Part shown: positions 44,554 through 55,959 of the stretch, piece after piece | How the letters are laid out: every line of letters starts with the position of its first letter | How positions within the stretch are numbered: the first letter of the stretch is position 1 | From: Peromyscus leucopus | Taxonomy: Eukaryota > Chordata > Mammalia > Rodentia > Cricetidae | Reading direction: 5' to 3' | DNA length: 64,000 nt | Assembly: GCF_004664715.2 (NCBI RefSeq) | Contig: NC_051075.1 | Coordinates: 31,454,504 to 31,518,503 of the forward strand | Notes under the pieces: generated by a model | What the model saw: the letters and a program-made list of their open reading frames with translations, nothing else | What the model was told of the DNA's origin: nothing | Database searches by the model: none | Program-made: the position numbers and the translations under genes

Positions 44554-46149
44554 CTTTTTTTTTAATTTTATTTTTTTTATTTTATAATACTATTCAGTTC
44601 TACATAATAGCCACAGATTCCCTTGTTCTCTCCCTTCCTGCCCCCCTCCCCTTCCCCCCAGCCCACCTCCCATTCCCACCTCCTCCAGATCAAGGTCTCC
44701 CCCAAGGACTGGGATCGACCTGATAGACTCAGTCCAGACAGGTCCAGTCCCCTCCTCCCAGATTGAGCCAAGCATTCCCTGCATAAGTCCCAGGTTTCAA
44801 ACAGCTAACTCATGCAACAAGCCCAGGACCTGGTACCACTGCCTAGATGCCTCCCAAACAGATCAAGCCAATCAACTGTCTCACCTATTCAGAGGGCCTG
44901 ATCCAGTTGGGGGCCCCTCAGCCTTTGGTTCATAGTTCATGTGTTTCCATTCGTTTGGTTATTTGTCCCTGTGCTTTACCCAACCTTGGTTTCAACAATT
45001 CTTGCTCATATAAACCCTCCTCTTTCTCACTAATTAGACTCCCAGCGCTCCACCAGGGGCCTAGCCGTCGATGTCTGCATCCAGATTTCTCAGTCCTTGG
45101 ATGGGTTTATGGCACAACTATTAGGGTGTTGGGCCATCCCATCACCAGAGTAGGTCAGTCCCAGCTGTCTCTCGACCATTGCCAGCAGTCTTTTGTGGGG
45201 GTATCTTTGTGGATTTCTGTGGGCCTCTTTAGCTCTTTGTTTCTTCCTTTTCTCATGGGGTCTTCATTTACCATGGTCTCCTATTCCTTGTTCTCCCTCT
45301 CTTTTCTTGATCCAGCTAGGATCTCCCGCTCTCTTTCCCTTGACCCTCGCCCTTCATTGCTCCCACTCATGTCCAGGCTGTTCATGTAGATCTCATCCAT
45401 TTCTCTGAGTCTTTCTTGGGGTCCCTTTTTCCAGGTAGCCTCCCTGGTGATGTGAGTAGCAGTCCAGTCATCCTTGTTCCACATCTAGCATCCTCCTATG
45501 AGTGAGTACATACCATATTTGTCTTTCTGAGTCTGGGTTACCTCACTCAGGATGACTTTTTCTAGATCCATCCATTTGCCTGCAAACCTCATGATGTCCT
45601 TGTTTTTCTCTGCTGAGTAGTATTCCAATGTGTATATGTGCCACAATTTATTTATCCATTCTTCAGTTGAAGGGCATCTAGATTGTTTCCAGGTTTTGGC
45701 TATTACAAACAATGCTGATATGAACATAGCTGAGCAAGTGCTCTTGTGGTATGATTGAGCATTTCTTGGGTATATGCCCAGGAGTGGTATAGCCAGATCT
45801 TGGGGGAGATTGATTCGCAATTTTCTAAGAAAGCGCCATATTGATTTCCAAAGTGGTTGTACAAGCTTGCATTCCCACCAGCAGTGGAGGAGAGTTCCCC
45901 TAGTTCCACATCCTCTCCAGCATAAAGTGTCTTCAGTGTTTTTGATCTTAGCCATTCTGACAGGCATAAGGTGGTATCTCAGAGTTGTTTTGATTTGCAT
46001 TTCCCTGATGAGTAGGGATGTTGAGCAATTCCTTAAATGTCTTTCAGCCATTTGAGTTTCCTCTGTTGAGAATTCTCTGTTTAGTTCTAAAGCCCATTTC
46101 TCAATTGGACTGTTGGTTGTTTTGATGTCTAATTTCTTGAGTTCCTTAT
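44554..46149 (-). mobile_element. 5'-truncated young L1, 1.6 kb
   Basis: A perfect 13-bp TSD CCATTGAGTCTTC flanks it (44541-44553 and 46150-46162). Poly(T)-rich 3' end on the left, 3' UTR at about 44580-45484, ORF2 end at 45485-46149. Its 3' UTR type differs from that of the 39.7-kb L1 and matches the twin-primed copy at 7.3 kb. The target is an older L1 3' tail. Confidence 0.96.
45485..46149 (-). pseudogene. L1 ORF2 C-terminus, intact frame to natural stop
   Basis: Uninterrupted frame of 222 codons (45485-46153, the first codons supplied by the target site) reaching the normal ORF2 stop. It carries the C-terminal cysteine motif C78-x3-C82-x7-H90-x4-C95 (CWRGC...HCWWEC). The protein would start after the reverse-transcriptase domain, so it has no endonuclease or RT and is not functional alone. 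The unbroken frame indicates that this insertion is recent relative to other L1s here. Confidence 0.93.
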
Positions 46150-46162
46150 CCATTGAGTCTTC

Positions 46163-46949
46163 TTAATAAGACCTGTTCCCTATTGTTTTAATATAAACTT
46201 TTACTTGTTAAAATTAATATTGCTCATAAATCTTATAGCTTTTGAGGATTTGCAAAACTCTAACTTACAATGCTAACAAATTTTTATCTTTTTCAAATAG
46301 ATTTTTATATGACTTCGGCTACTCTGGTTTGCACTATGTAACCTAGGCTAGCCTTAAACCACACCTGCCTCAAAATCACAGTATGGAGTGGTTAACATAT
46401 TAAGGAATTTGAAAGGGCAAAAATGTTTCTAGTTGAACCCTGGTAGTTGTCCAGATTCACCCTGATTTGTACTGAGATCAACAGAGATAGATGTATTGAA
46501 CTTCATAAATATTTCCTCATATGACTTCTCAAAGCTACTGATGCACTAATAATTTAAAGCAGCTGGCGGAGAGGAGGAAAGAGCCATATGAACAAACTGC
46601 TAAAAAAAATGTATGGCAGCATGAGAGAGGAAGTCATGGAGGACAAGTTTGGGAGCTTATCAGTCCTGAAAATACAAAACCTGAGCCACATCTGTGTGCC
46701 TCTAGATTCTCTTATCTTCTGAGGCATAAAAGTATTGATTGCAACCTCCTAAACACAGTTGTTTGTATACCAACAATGTTCAGACAACAAAGAAATTAAT
46801 TAAATTAAAAGAACTTTCAAGTCTGAACACTTGGTATAAAATCCAGCAACATTTCTTTGGTTTAAAAATTTGATACCACATCCAAGAAAATCAGAAACTT
46901 ACATATAGTGGTAGCTACTTTGACTACAAAGTTGTAATAATACATGGTG
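46163..46949. other. Mostly unassigned, B1 scrap at 46320-46390
   Basis: TTGCACTATGTAACCTAGGC and TAGCCTTAAACCACACCTGC are an inverted, very old B1-like piece. The rest is unrecognised. Confidence 0.45.
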
Positions 46950-46953
46950 ACAT

Positions 46954-47165
46954 AAGGTGGCTAGAAAGATGGCTCCGAGGTTAAGAGCACTTGATACCCT
47001 TGTAGAGGATCAGAGTTCAATCCCCAGCACCTACATCCAGTATCGTTACTGCCTGTAGCTCCAAGTCCAGAGATATGATGATGATGGCTTTTTCTATCTT
47101 TTGTGGGCACCCAAATTCATATGTACATACATGCACAAAACCAAAGAAATATACATAAAAAATCT
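46954..47165 (+). mobile_element. B2-like SINE
   Basis: GGTGGCTAGAAAGATGGCTC, GGTTAAGAGCACTTGATACC and GAGTTCAATCCCCAGCACCT form the tRNA-related head with A and B boxes; an A-rich tail follows. Confidence 0.88.
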
Positions 47166-47489
47166 TCAAAAAGTAAAATTACAAGGAAGTTATATTAGTC
47201 AAGAAACAACCACTTGCTTCCTTCTATTGCTTTAATTTTTTGCAATCTTTCCAAGTCTGTTCAGTGTTATTTTTCTGTATATTATTTCAGGGCTGACTAA
47301 TCCATGCTGGTTAACCACTTAGACAACTCATCATTGGGAAAGGTTATTCATTCCCTCCTATCGGGTCTTACTTTTCTATAGTTCTTAGTGTAGGCGCACA
47401 CATGAGATTTTTCCCTTTCCATGACAGCATGCCTGTTAGTGTTGCTTTTGTTCAAGTCTTGCTGAGGTAGACAAATTGAAACATTTTGA
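47166..47489. other. Unassigned sequence
   Basis: Nothing recognised. Confidence 0.4.
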
Positions 47490-48200
47490 ATGTAGCTTCC
47501 TTGTCATTTCTAGGAGACACAATCTCTCAGCAGACTTCCTGGTACTCTGGCTCTTACAATCTTTCCATGCCCTCTTCCACAAGGTTTCCTGAGTCTTAGG
47601 TGTGTTGGTTGTGTTGTAGATACATCAGTTTCACCTGGGCACCACCCAATCAGTTGATGTCTACACTGTAACTTACTGTGGTTTTCTGTAATAGTCTCTA
47701 TCTGCTGCAAGGAGAAACTTCTCAATGAGAAGTGAAAGCTACCCTTAGAATGGACTGAGGAATTAAATTAGTTTAGGACAGTGGAGGTTGTAGATTCTCC
47801 TCTGAGATCAATGGCCTCACTAGATGCAAGCTGTCGCCTACATTTCCAATACTAGGATTAATTTCCCTCCAGCTAAGTTGGCTGTAAGACCAAATATAAA
47901 GCTATTGGCTACCAAAATATGAATGCCACCATTGCACCATTGAGGATATCTTGCCATGTAAGTTAATGTCATTCATAGACATGACAGCTGTATAAGACTC
48001 TTGATTGATTTCCTCCCTTAGAAACTTAAATAGCACCTTCCAGTACTAGTGAAGCTAGTCCTGAAGTAGAAGTCATTTAGGACAGATCCAGCTCAAATCT
48101 GCTGAGCCCTGTGTTCAAAGTGCAAGGTTCTTAAGCAATAAGGACTTACCTTTAACCTTTAGGAAGTAACTAAGCACAGTAGTACTATTCTATATTGTTT
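47490..48200 (-). mobile_element. Old rodent L1 3' region
   Basis: AGACACAATCTCTCAGCAGA, TGCCCTCTTCCACAAGGTTT, GAGGATATCTTGCCATGTAA and AAATAGCACCTTCCAGTACT follow an inverted rodent L1 sequence order over about 700 bp. Confidence 0.65.
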
Positions 48201-49850
48201 TGGGTGTATCTATCTCTCATGCCCTGTACTAATACTACTAGGTATTTTATTAGCTAGTCTATGAATACTGAGGAGAGCATATCCAACTTCATGGAAAACA
48301 CATATATTCATAAATGAAACATATATATATATGTGTGTGTGTACACATGCATATTAATATATGAACTATATGTGAACTCATACACCTACACACACACATA
48401 TATGTAGACATGTGGCACCATTGCTTACCGGACATATGTGATATAATTTTCCCTTTATGTGGGTGCCAGCACAGGGCCAGTGGCCTTTCCTCCCCTGTTC
48501 CCATCTACTGTATGTTTCAGTTATATTTACTTTCAAATCTGGAAATTATCATTATTAAGTTATTCATTAAAGATGCAAACTAAAAGTCTTTGCACAACAT
48601 AAGACATAATTCTTCTGATGTCTATAAATGAAAACAACAAGCAGCTTTAAAAATAATTGTCAAGGACAAAGATGAAGTGATCAATGAGGTACCAAGGGAA
48701 GTAGACAACATGCTTTCATTTACAAAAGGTTCTGTTCCATAGGCAAGGGCAGTGTTATATAATCTCAATGACCTCATCTGTTTTAAATGCTTCTTGCTAA
48801 ATGATCCCCATGCTTGGTTGTCTGCCATGTCATGGAGCCATCTGTGCTGAACACACTCTCGGTATGTGAACATTTCCTTTGCATTTTATACTTGCAAACA
48901 TCTTATGTGCTATTTTAGCAGTTTTTATGTACTCACTCCCATAAAAGAACACATAGGCACATAGTTATATAACTATGCAAATTTAATGTCAAAGTCATTC
49001 TAATATTTCATGCATCCCCTAAAATAATCTCAGGAAAAAATTGAAAAATGCACCATGTATTCTAATTTTGTTTTCATATTTCTCATATCTATTCAATTAT
49101 GACTCAAGACTTAAAACTAATACCAGAACAAATATTTTAAGAATAGTGTATGAACCAAATTGGCATATAATCCTCCCATGTAAAAATTAACATTATTTAA
49201 TAAATTTTTTGTTACCTGTTCTCATCTCCTTTGTTCTTCTCAACATATCATTTCCCTTTCAAATGCTTACACTTTCTAATTATATCTTTACACTGAGATC
49301 ATATATATAATGTATGCAATAAGTTTTTCAAAGCCAAATGTTTTAAATAGAATCTACAAAACTATGTCTCAAATGTTATTATTCCTGTCACCAAGATTTT
49401 CAAAATATTATTGCCCAAAGATATAAATTTATCTAAACAAGGAAAATATTAGGCAGATAAAATTGAAATATTGCTTTCTTAAGCAGAAAAAAATCCAAAT
49501 AAGACGACACATAGTTTGAAATCTGCCATTTCCTAATATTAGTTCTCCTGTTTTATGTGAAAAATGTTAATGCTGGTAGGTGCAAATTTGTTGCTTTTAA
49601 CAAATCTTGTGAATTGCAATAGATAAATTCAGGTTTTATTCTCATTTTCACTTAGCCAACAAGTTTGTAGCAGTTTTTACATAGTGAGCACTTTCAATAT
49701 AAAAACAATAAAGTTTGAAAACTGCATAAATACATTAGTTAAACTTGACGTGAGTAATACAAATCAGAGTTTCTTGGATGGCTATCTATGATGACAAAGT
49801 ATTTTTGTTAAATAACTTCATCTCTACCAATTTAATGAAGTAAAATAACT
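48201..49850. other. Unassigned AT-rich sequence
   Basis: An AT/GT/CA-rich stretch lies at 48318-48410. Otherwise I see nothing to annotate: no long open frame and no known repeat. Confidence 0.5.
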
Positions 49851-49854
49851 TACT

Positions 49855-49950
49855 GTACACATTTACAGAAGAGAAAATTGAGGCACTTAGTGAATAAAGT
49901 ATTTAACAAAGCTCATACTTGCATCGATGTCAGAACTAGAATCAGGAGCT
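49855..49950 (+). mobile_element. MIR SINE fragment
   Basis: TTTACAGAAGAGAAAATTGAGGCACTTAG and the AACTAGAATCAGGAGCTCAT end follow the MIR consensus (oxidised by age but in order). No TSD visible. Confidence 0.7.
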
Positions 49951-50617
49951 CATCAGCTTTATTCCAGAGTCAATTTGCCTCAAGGTGGATTCCAGTGTTT
50001 AGTAAGATCACTGTTTCCCACTCATTTCTGGAATGTTCATCTTTTCCTTCTCCGTTCTGCTGTCTGTTGTCATTAGAACTCCATACACATATAGTGGTCT
50101 TCCTTCACAGCTACAGGGACACACTGTTCAAACCATTGTTAATATATCACTCAACTTCAGTGTTTTAAGCTCTTTGAATCTGATGACATCTGCCTGTTCA
50201 TCTTCATATGCAAAATGCATATCCCTGTTCCACAAATATATTCCATTATAAGGGATGTATTCACACAGCAATAGATACTGAACATCTACAAGCTGTTTTC
50301 TGCAAGCTGTGTACCCAGAAAAAAAAAGTTGATGTCATTCTGAGAATCTGAAAGCCTAACGTGCAAGTCCAAGTGAAAAGAAGAAAATAACTGATGTCCA
50401 GGTCAAGCAAACAGTCACAGATAGTAATTTTGACATTCTTCTACTTGCCAGAGCCTAAATGTATTTCCCTCTCCTTTTTGTCTCAGATTAGTGACATGGA
50501 CACATAGAAAATATTTTTGAAAAGTGTAATTTCTAAAACATAGTGAGTAATATACCCCAATACATATTCTTCTCAGAAGTCAGGTAATTTGAATATAGAA
50601 TAAGGGACATGATCATT

Positions 50618-50620
<3 letters not shown>
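49951..50620. other. Unassigned sequence
   Basis: A 96-codon plus-strand frame (49878-50168) spans the MIR edge and shows no domain. No gene called. Confidence 0.45.

Positions 50621-50621
<1 letters not shown>

Positions 50622-50668
<47 letters not shown>
50622..50668. repeat. (TG)n microsatellite
   Basis: About 22 uninterrupted GT units. Confidence 0.97.
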
Positions 50669-50671
<3 letters not shown>

Positions 50672-50679
50672 ACATATTT

Positions 50680-51130
50680 GAAGTTATGCCATTTGGGGTG
50701 ATAATGTTTGTTCCAAAAGCCATGGACTAGCTAATGAAAACCCCAGTGACAGGCATGGGGAATCTCCCTTTGCATTATGGATCAGAAGTTTCCAAAAGAT
50801 TCCCAAACAATGCAGGCTATTGCTGTTGCCCTTTGTTGTCTCCAAGAACTTGAAGGTAAGACCTGTTTTCTGTAGACATCACACATTTCAGACACAAGAA
50901 TTTGAGGATCTCACTGAAACTGAAGGAAAACCACTCCTTGAGAACCTGTTCTTAAAGTATCCAAAGTTGCAATGCAGGTTACCAAGGGAGAAAAACAATC
51001 AATGGCCTGCCCAGCTACAAAGAATGAGAACCACAGACATGACCATCATTGCAAGATATCCCAAGACTGCAATAGTAGCATCTATATTTTGAGGACATCT
51101 AACAGCATTCTAAATGGACTTTAGGTTCCA
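50680..51130 (+). mobile_element. L1 3' UTR, upstream part
   Basis: GGACTAGCTAATGAAAACCC, CCCAAACAATGCAGGCTATT and AAGAACTTGAAGGTAAGACC are the 5' portion of the 3' UTR type whose remainder is at 10225-11283. The 90-codon frame (50820-51092) falls wholly within it. Confidence 0.62.
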
Positions 51131-51437
51131 CTCAGTAGAAATGAATCTGTGCCTTGTACTGGAATGGAAAAAGTAAGAGAGGGAACTTCAAACTAATTTA
51201 TCTTTGCATCTGAATTTTTGTATCTTTCTTAGCTCTGTTTACTTCTCCTATATTACAATAAGATTATATCTTGAAGTGTCTAAAGCAATAAACTAAATAA
51301 AGCAATAACTAAAGTTAGCAGTAGTCTAAATGTTGCAAAAGTATGCTGGCAAATTCTTTCCAATTAGCTTCCATTCTCATAGTTATCAGTTCCAATTCTT
51401 GCTATCATTTAACACATGTATTGTGCATTTAATAATT
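51131..51437. other. Unassigned sequence
   Basis: Nothing recognised. Confidence 0.4.
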
Positions 51438-51593
51438 TTCATTTTTTGCTTTTTCCAGACAGGTTTTCTCCATGTAGTTTTGGTGCCTGTCCTGGATCTT
51501 GTTCTGTAGACCAGGCTGGCCTTCAACTCACAGATCCACCTGGCTCTGCCTCCCAAGAGCTGGGATTAAAGGTGTACACCACTGCCGCCCGTC
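51438..51593 (-). mobile_element. B1 SINE
   Basis: TTTCCAGACAGGTTTTCTCC, GACCAGGCTGGCCTTCAACT and GCTGGGATTAAAGGTGTACA; ATTTAATAATT on the left and ATATTTAACAATT on the right are a probable imperfect TSD. A CAAAAA tract follows at 51605-51630. Confidence 0.92.
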
Positions 51594-51630
51594 ATATTTA
51601 ACAATTAAAAACAAAAACAAAAACAAAAAC

Positions 51631-51983
51631 AGGTACAATGTGATGTTGTAGCATTTAAGCATCAAGATTTTCAACTTATACCAGAGAAACACCATCAAGC
51701 AAATATCCTTAGAGGGCTAAGCATGCATTGAGGAAAGCGAGACATTTTTAATGCTTGAACACATATTTCAGTAAAGGAGATACATACACAGTAAACAAGT
51801 ATAGAAAATTATGTCTAACATCATTAGCCACTGGGTAAATATAAATTAAGAACACCCTGAGATATAGCTCCACACTTCACAGAAGGGTGAGAGACACAAG
51901 AGCAGCACCTGAGCTTCTGAGGACACAGGAAGTAGATCATTCACACTTCCTTAGGGGCAGAAATGGTCTCCCATTGAGCAAAT
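51631..51983. other. Unassigned sequence
   Basis: No feature supported. Confidence 0.4.
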
Positions 51984-51995
51984 GACAACATTTTC

Positions 51996-52140
51996 TTTTT
52001 CTTTTTTCTTTTTTCTTTTTTTGGTTTTTCGAGACAGGGTTTCTCTGTGTAGCTTTGTGCCTTTCCTGGAACTCACAGAGATCCTCCTGGCTCTGCCTCC
52101 CGAGTGCTGGGATTAAAGGCTTGCGCCACCACTGCCCGGC
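51996..52140 (-). mobile_element. B1 SINE lacking the ~29-bp internal segment
   Basis: A perfect 12-bp TSD GACAACATTTTC flanks it (51984-51995, 52141-52152). Compared with the B1 at 12.4 kb it lacks about 29 bp between CTGGAACTCAC and AGAGATCC, where the usual GCCCAGGCTGGCCTCGAACT text should stand. The ends are intact, so it is an internal deletion. Confidence 0.95.
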
Positions 52141-52199
52141 GACAACATTTTCATGGTGTAGATTTCATCATGTTTTCCTTTACTGACTTGTAGTTAATT

Positions 52200-52760
52200 T
52201 TTTCTTTTTCATATTGATATTTTTATTTCCCTCTCTTGTAAACAATAGATTATTTTCTTATACAATATATCCTGTTTACAGTTTCCCCCTCCCTCCACTC
52301 CTCACAGTTCCTTTCCAATACCCCCACCACCAAAATCTGGTTAGACTCTCTTACTGTCCATCATGGGAAAAGAACAGATTTCTAAGAAATAACAATAAAA
52401 CACAACAAAATAAAATAGAATAAGATAAAACAAAAACCATTGCATCAAAGTCAGACAAGGCAAATCAATGGAAGGAAAAGAGCACCAAGAGACAGCCCAA
52501 GAATCAGAGCTTTACTCATTCACACACTCTAAGGTCCCATAAAAACACTGAACTGAAAGCTATGGTACATACGCAGAGGACATGGTGCACACCTGCACTG
52601 GCCCTGTGCTTGCTTCTTCAGTCTCTGAGAGTTCACCTGGGCTTTGCTCAGTTGATTTAGAGGTACTTGTTCTCCTGGTATTCAAAAGTCCATGTTCATA
52701 ACACTGAATTATTCTCACCCAGTTTCCATTCTGTGAGATGGCATTGAGATGGAAGTTTCT
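52200..52760 (-). mobile_element. L1 3' region remnant
   Basis: TTTCCCCCTCCCTCCACTCC, an AAATAAAATAGAATAAGAT middle, ACCAAGAGACAGCCCAAGAA and GTCCCATAAAAACACTGAAC parallel the L1 copy at 57.5-58.3 kb in the same inverted order. Confidence 0.65.
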
Positions 52761-52995
52761 GTTCAGTTTCATCTACAATGAGATATATGTTTCCTCCTTC
52801 ACTTTGAACTAGTTGTACTCTATTCTAACATAGAGACTGTAAATTTTCTATGTTCTGTTCTAGTACACTAGATACCTAGACATGAAATAATAGCACTAGA
52901 AACCTTATTATCTAAATTTGTATCATTTTATTCATGTATCTGTCATTTATCTATCAACTTTACTTGACTTTAACTTATTTTAACTGAGAGATAAA

Positions 52996-53358
52996 TGTTG
53001 CTAGAGGGCTTCTCTCCAGGTTCCCCAAGCCCCACAGTCCCACAATCCACATATAAAATAATCATTCAGACACTTATATCACTTATAAACTGTATGGCCA
53101 TGGCAGGCTTCTTGCTAACTGTTCTTATATCTTAAATTAACCCATTTTTATAAATCTATACCTTGCCACGTGGCTGGTGGCTTACTGGCATCTTTACATG
53201 CTGCTTCTCCTGGCGGTGGCTGCAGTGTCTCCCCCTCAGCCTTCCGCTTCCCAGAATTCTCCTCTCTCCTTGTCCCACCTACTTCCTGCCTGGCCACCTA
53301 CTTCCTGCCTGGTCACTGGCCATCAGTGTTTTATTTATATAGAACGATATCCACAGTA
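52996..53358 (-). repeat. 3' LTR of the 2.8-kb element
   Basis: A 363-bp LTR with TG...TA ends on the plus strand (TG/CA originally). It includes a 19-bp tandem repeat of CACCTACTTCCTGCCTGG that is present in both LTRs and so predates the insertion. Confidence 0.92.
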
Positions 53359-55472
53359 TTTCCCCTTTTCTTCTTTTTTTTTTAAAAGTAAGGTTTTAAC
53401 TTTAACATGGTAAAATTACATATAACAAAACAATTATCGAGCAAGAATTACAGTTACAATATTAAAGAAGATGTCCTATCTATCTTATATTTGTGAATTT
53501 AAAATTTTATATCTAACTTATCTTTTATCATAACTGAGGAAATTACAACTATCTAGTTTTCAACCACATCAAAGACCTGAGAAGGAACATAATGGTACCT
53601 GAGAAATGGTAGATGGATGCAAGCAACTTTCAGGAATCTTGCAAGAGTAGACCAAGACAGCTGGCAGCCTGGACAGTCACCTGATGTTTCTCAGCATTGT
53701 TGTGCATTCAAATTGGCTACAGGCCTAGAGTATCTGACAGACCATTTTCAGAAGCAGGAATTCTGAGAGACCATCTTACCCTGTCTTGGCAGAGTACAGT
53801 GGTCACTTTCCTTGTGTCCCGCTTGTCCAGAAAGGACAGCATTATATTTGTACTGTCAGCCATCAAGGCAAGGGCAGTTCTTTGCCCAGTAGGCCATTTT
53901 GTGCCAAAAAGACAAACTTCCAAATGGAAATGTCTTAGAAGCCCAACATTCTCTCGGGATCAATTGGTGCAGCCAGGAGCAATTGTGTCTCATGTCAACA
54001 GAATTTTAAGTTACTTAAATGCCATATTCTCTAGGTCTATGAAGTGTTTGAAGATTACCTATCTATCTGAAATATATCTATGTATACCTAGAAGACTTAA
54101 TTAACATGGCTACAAATATGATTATCATGGGTGACTAATTATTAATATATTTTTAATTATCCATTACAATTTTAAATGAATTAAACATAATACCTCAAAC
54201 AAGAATAGAAATATATATATATATATATATATATAGTATAACAAAATTAACTTTAAGTTTGTATCTATAAACTAAAATTTATACCAATGTAAAACATTTT
54301 AAACGAGTTGTTCTTTAAAAGTAGGTTCATTAATCTACCCTTTTATCTTATATCTATATCCTCCTATATATCTATATCATATCCCCTTTTCTTTTTTAGA
54401 AAGAGATCACATTTATAATCAACCTGTTTTAAATAAAAATATTGGTTTTTCTCTGTCCCACACCAGAGGGCTCTTCTGATTTGGGACACAAGAATCTCTT
54501 AACCATTTTTTTTTTTAAGCAATATGTCTGGGTTTAGAGGGGGAGTGAGCCAATTCCACCTCTAAAGCCAGCTTGGTATATTTGGGAATTTGGGCGTAGC
54601 ATCTCTTACTACTTCCTGCTGGAGGGAGGCGCTGTATCTTATGGGGACGCAAAGAAAATTTTAGGCCTATGGGGTAGTCCATGAGACTGTATTGTGTGAA
54701 CCAATTGCCTTGAAACTGCTCTGGATGTTGGATCATCTGGGCCATGGTGTCATCAGAGACTTTTCAGGGGGTCTTGGCTGGTGAAACCTGATGTATCTTA
54801 ATCTGGAACAAATCCACAGCCTCTGGCTTTCTATGGAAACAAAAGCAGAACCTCTTTTCCAAAGCAACATATCCTTAAATCCAAATTTTGAAGTTAAAGT
54901 ACCTTTAAAATATACATTTTGACATAACTCAACAGCTTTTGTAATCAAATGTTTTTCTTCAGTTACAAATATCAAAGAAAACATAATCCAGATTCTCTGT
55001 GTGGTAGCCATCTTTACGTGGCTTATTTTTTATATTACCTTGAGCCTATTGTTTTAAACTGCACCATTCTATGACTGAAACAGCGTGGTGGCTGTTGGCT
55101 CCGCCCACTTCAGCTTCCCAACATGGCAGTGGTACGTTTTCCGCCAGCTCTGGGAGTCATCAAGTCTCAGAAATAGTGGGTCTAAGCTTTTATCAAAGCA
55201 GCGTGTAGCCCAGAAACCTCTTTAAAAAAAAAAAATACTAGTAAAGACTAAATCTAACACACAACTTAATGTGCCGCTGGCAGACGCCCCATTCCTGCCA
55301 TACTGCTGGTCAAATGCACACACCAGGAACCCGCCAGTGCTCAAACCTGCATTTTGTGGCGTCTAGCTGCCTGTATGAGACAAGATGTAGGAACCTGGTT
55401 TTGGCTCTGTTTATAATTGGTTATTAAATATTCTCAGGTTTAAGGTGGAAACTCGAGCCATTCGGCGCCATT
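53359..55472 (-). other. Internal region of the 2.8-kb LTR element
   Basis: Two short minus-strand frames, 54733-55011 (92 codons) and 54515-54745 (76 codons), overlap by 13 nt, the second starting inside the end of the first. Neither resembles retroviral proteins by eye. The 135-codon plus-strand frame at 53697-54104 is antisense to the element. An (AT)n tract lies at 54211-54235. Confidence 0.6.
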
Positions 55473-55830
55473 TATTGCTAGAGGGCTTCTCTCCAGGTTC
55501 CCCAAGCCCCATAGTCCCACAATTCACATATAATCATTCAGACACTTATATCACTTATAAACTGTATGGCCATGGCAGGCTTCTTGCTAACTGTTCTTAT
55601 ATCTTAAATTAACCCATTTTAATAAATCTATACCTTGCCACGTGGCTGGTGGCTTACCGGCATCTTTACATGCTGCTTCTCCTTGCGGTGGCTGCAGTGT
55701 CTCCCCCTCAGCCTTCTGCTTCCCAGAATTCTCCTCTCTCCTTGTCCCACCTACTTCCTGCCTGGCCACCTACTTCCTGCCTGGTCACTGGCCATCAGTG
55801 TTTTATTTATATAGAACGATATCCACAGCA
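55473..55830 (-). repeat. 5' LTR of the 2.8-kb element
   Basis: A 358-bp LTR nearly identical to 52996-53358. On the minus strand CTATATAAATAAAACACTG near its start and CAGGCAGGAAGTAGG follow the order of the solo LTR at 29887-30261. Confidence 0.92.
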
Positions 55831-55836
55831 GATAAA

Positions 55837-55955
55837 AGTACAAGAATCTAAATACCCAAAGCATATATAGTGCATAAAATGTTTAAATTGAGTTAAACAT
55901 ATGTATATCCTCAAAGATTTATTCTTTATGGTAAAATTGTTCAGAATCTTTCCTC
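55837..55955. other. Short unassigned spacer
   Basis: Target-site continuation; nothing recognised. Confidence 0.4.
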
Positions 55956-55959
55956 CAGC

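Larger units (their letters stand above)
52996..55830 (-). mobile_element. Complete non-autonomous LTR element, class II-like
   Basis: A 2.8-kb element with both LTRs and a perfect 6-bp TSD GATAAA (52990-52995, 55831-55836). On the minus strand its 5' LTR is 55473-55830. A primer-binding site follows 2 nt later, beginning TGGCGCC (about 55452-55470), which fits tRNA-Lys priming. The internal region is only 2.1 kb. A polypurine tract ending AAAAGGGGAAA abuts the 3' LTR (52996-53358). I find no gag, protease or pol landmark inside, so it must have depended on proteins supplied in trans. By eye the LTRs differ by about eight substitutions and one 5-bp indel. Confidence 0.9.

Noticed and set aside
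44847..45389. 180-codon plus-strand frame
   Set aside because: Antisense to the L1 3' UTR of the minus-strand insertion.
50820..51092. 90-codon plus-strand frame
   Set aside because: Lies in another L1 3' UTR segment.
53697..54104. 135-codon plus-strand frame
   Set aside because: Antisense to the 2.8-kb LTR element, no recognisable domain, no splice or promoter context.
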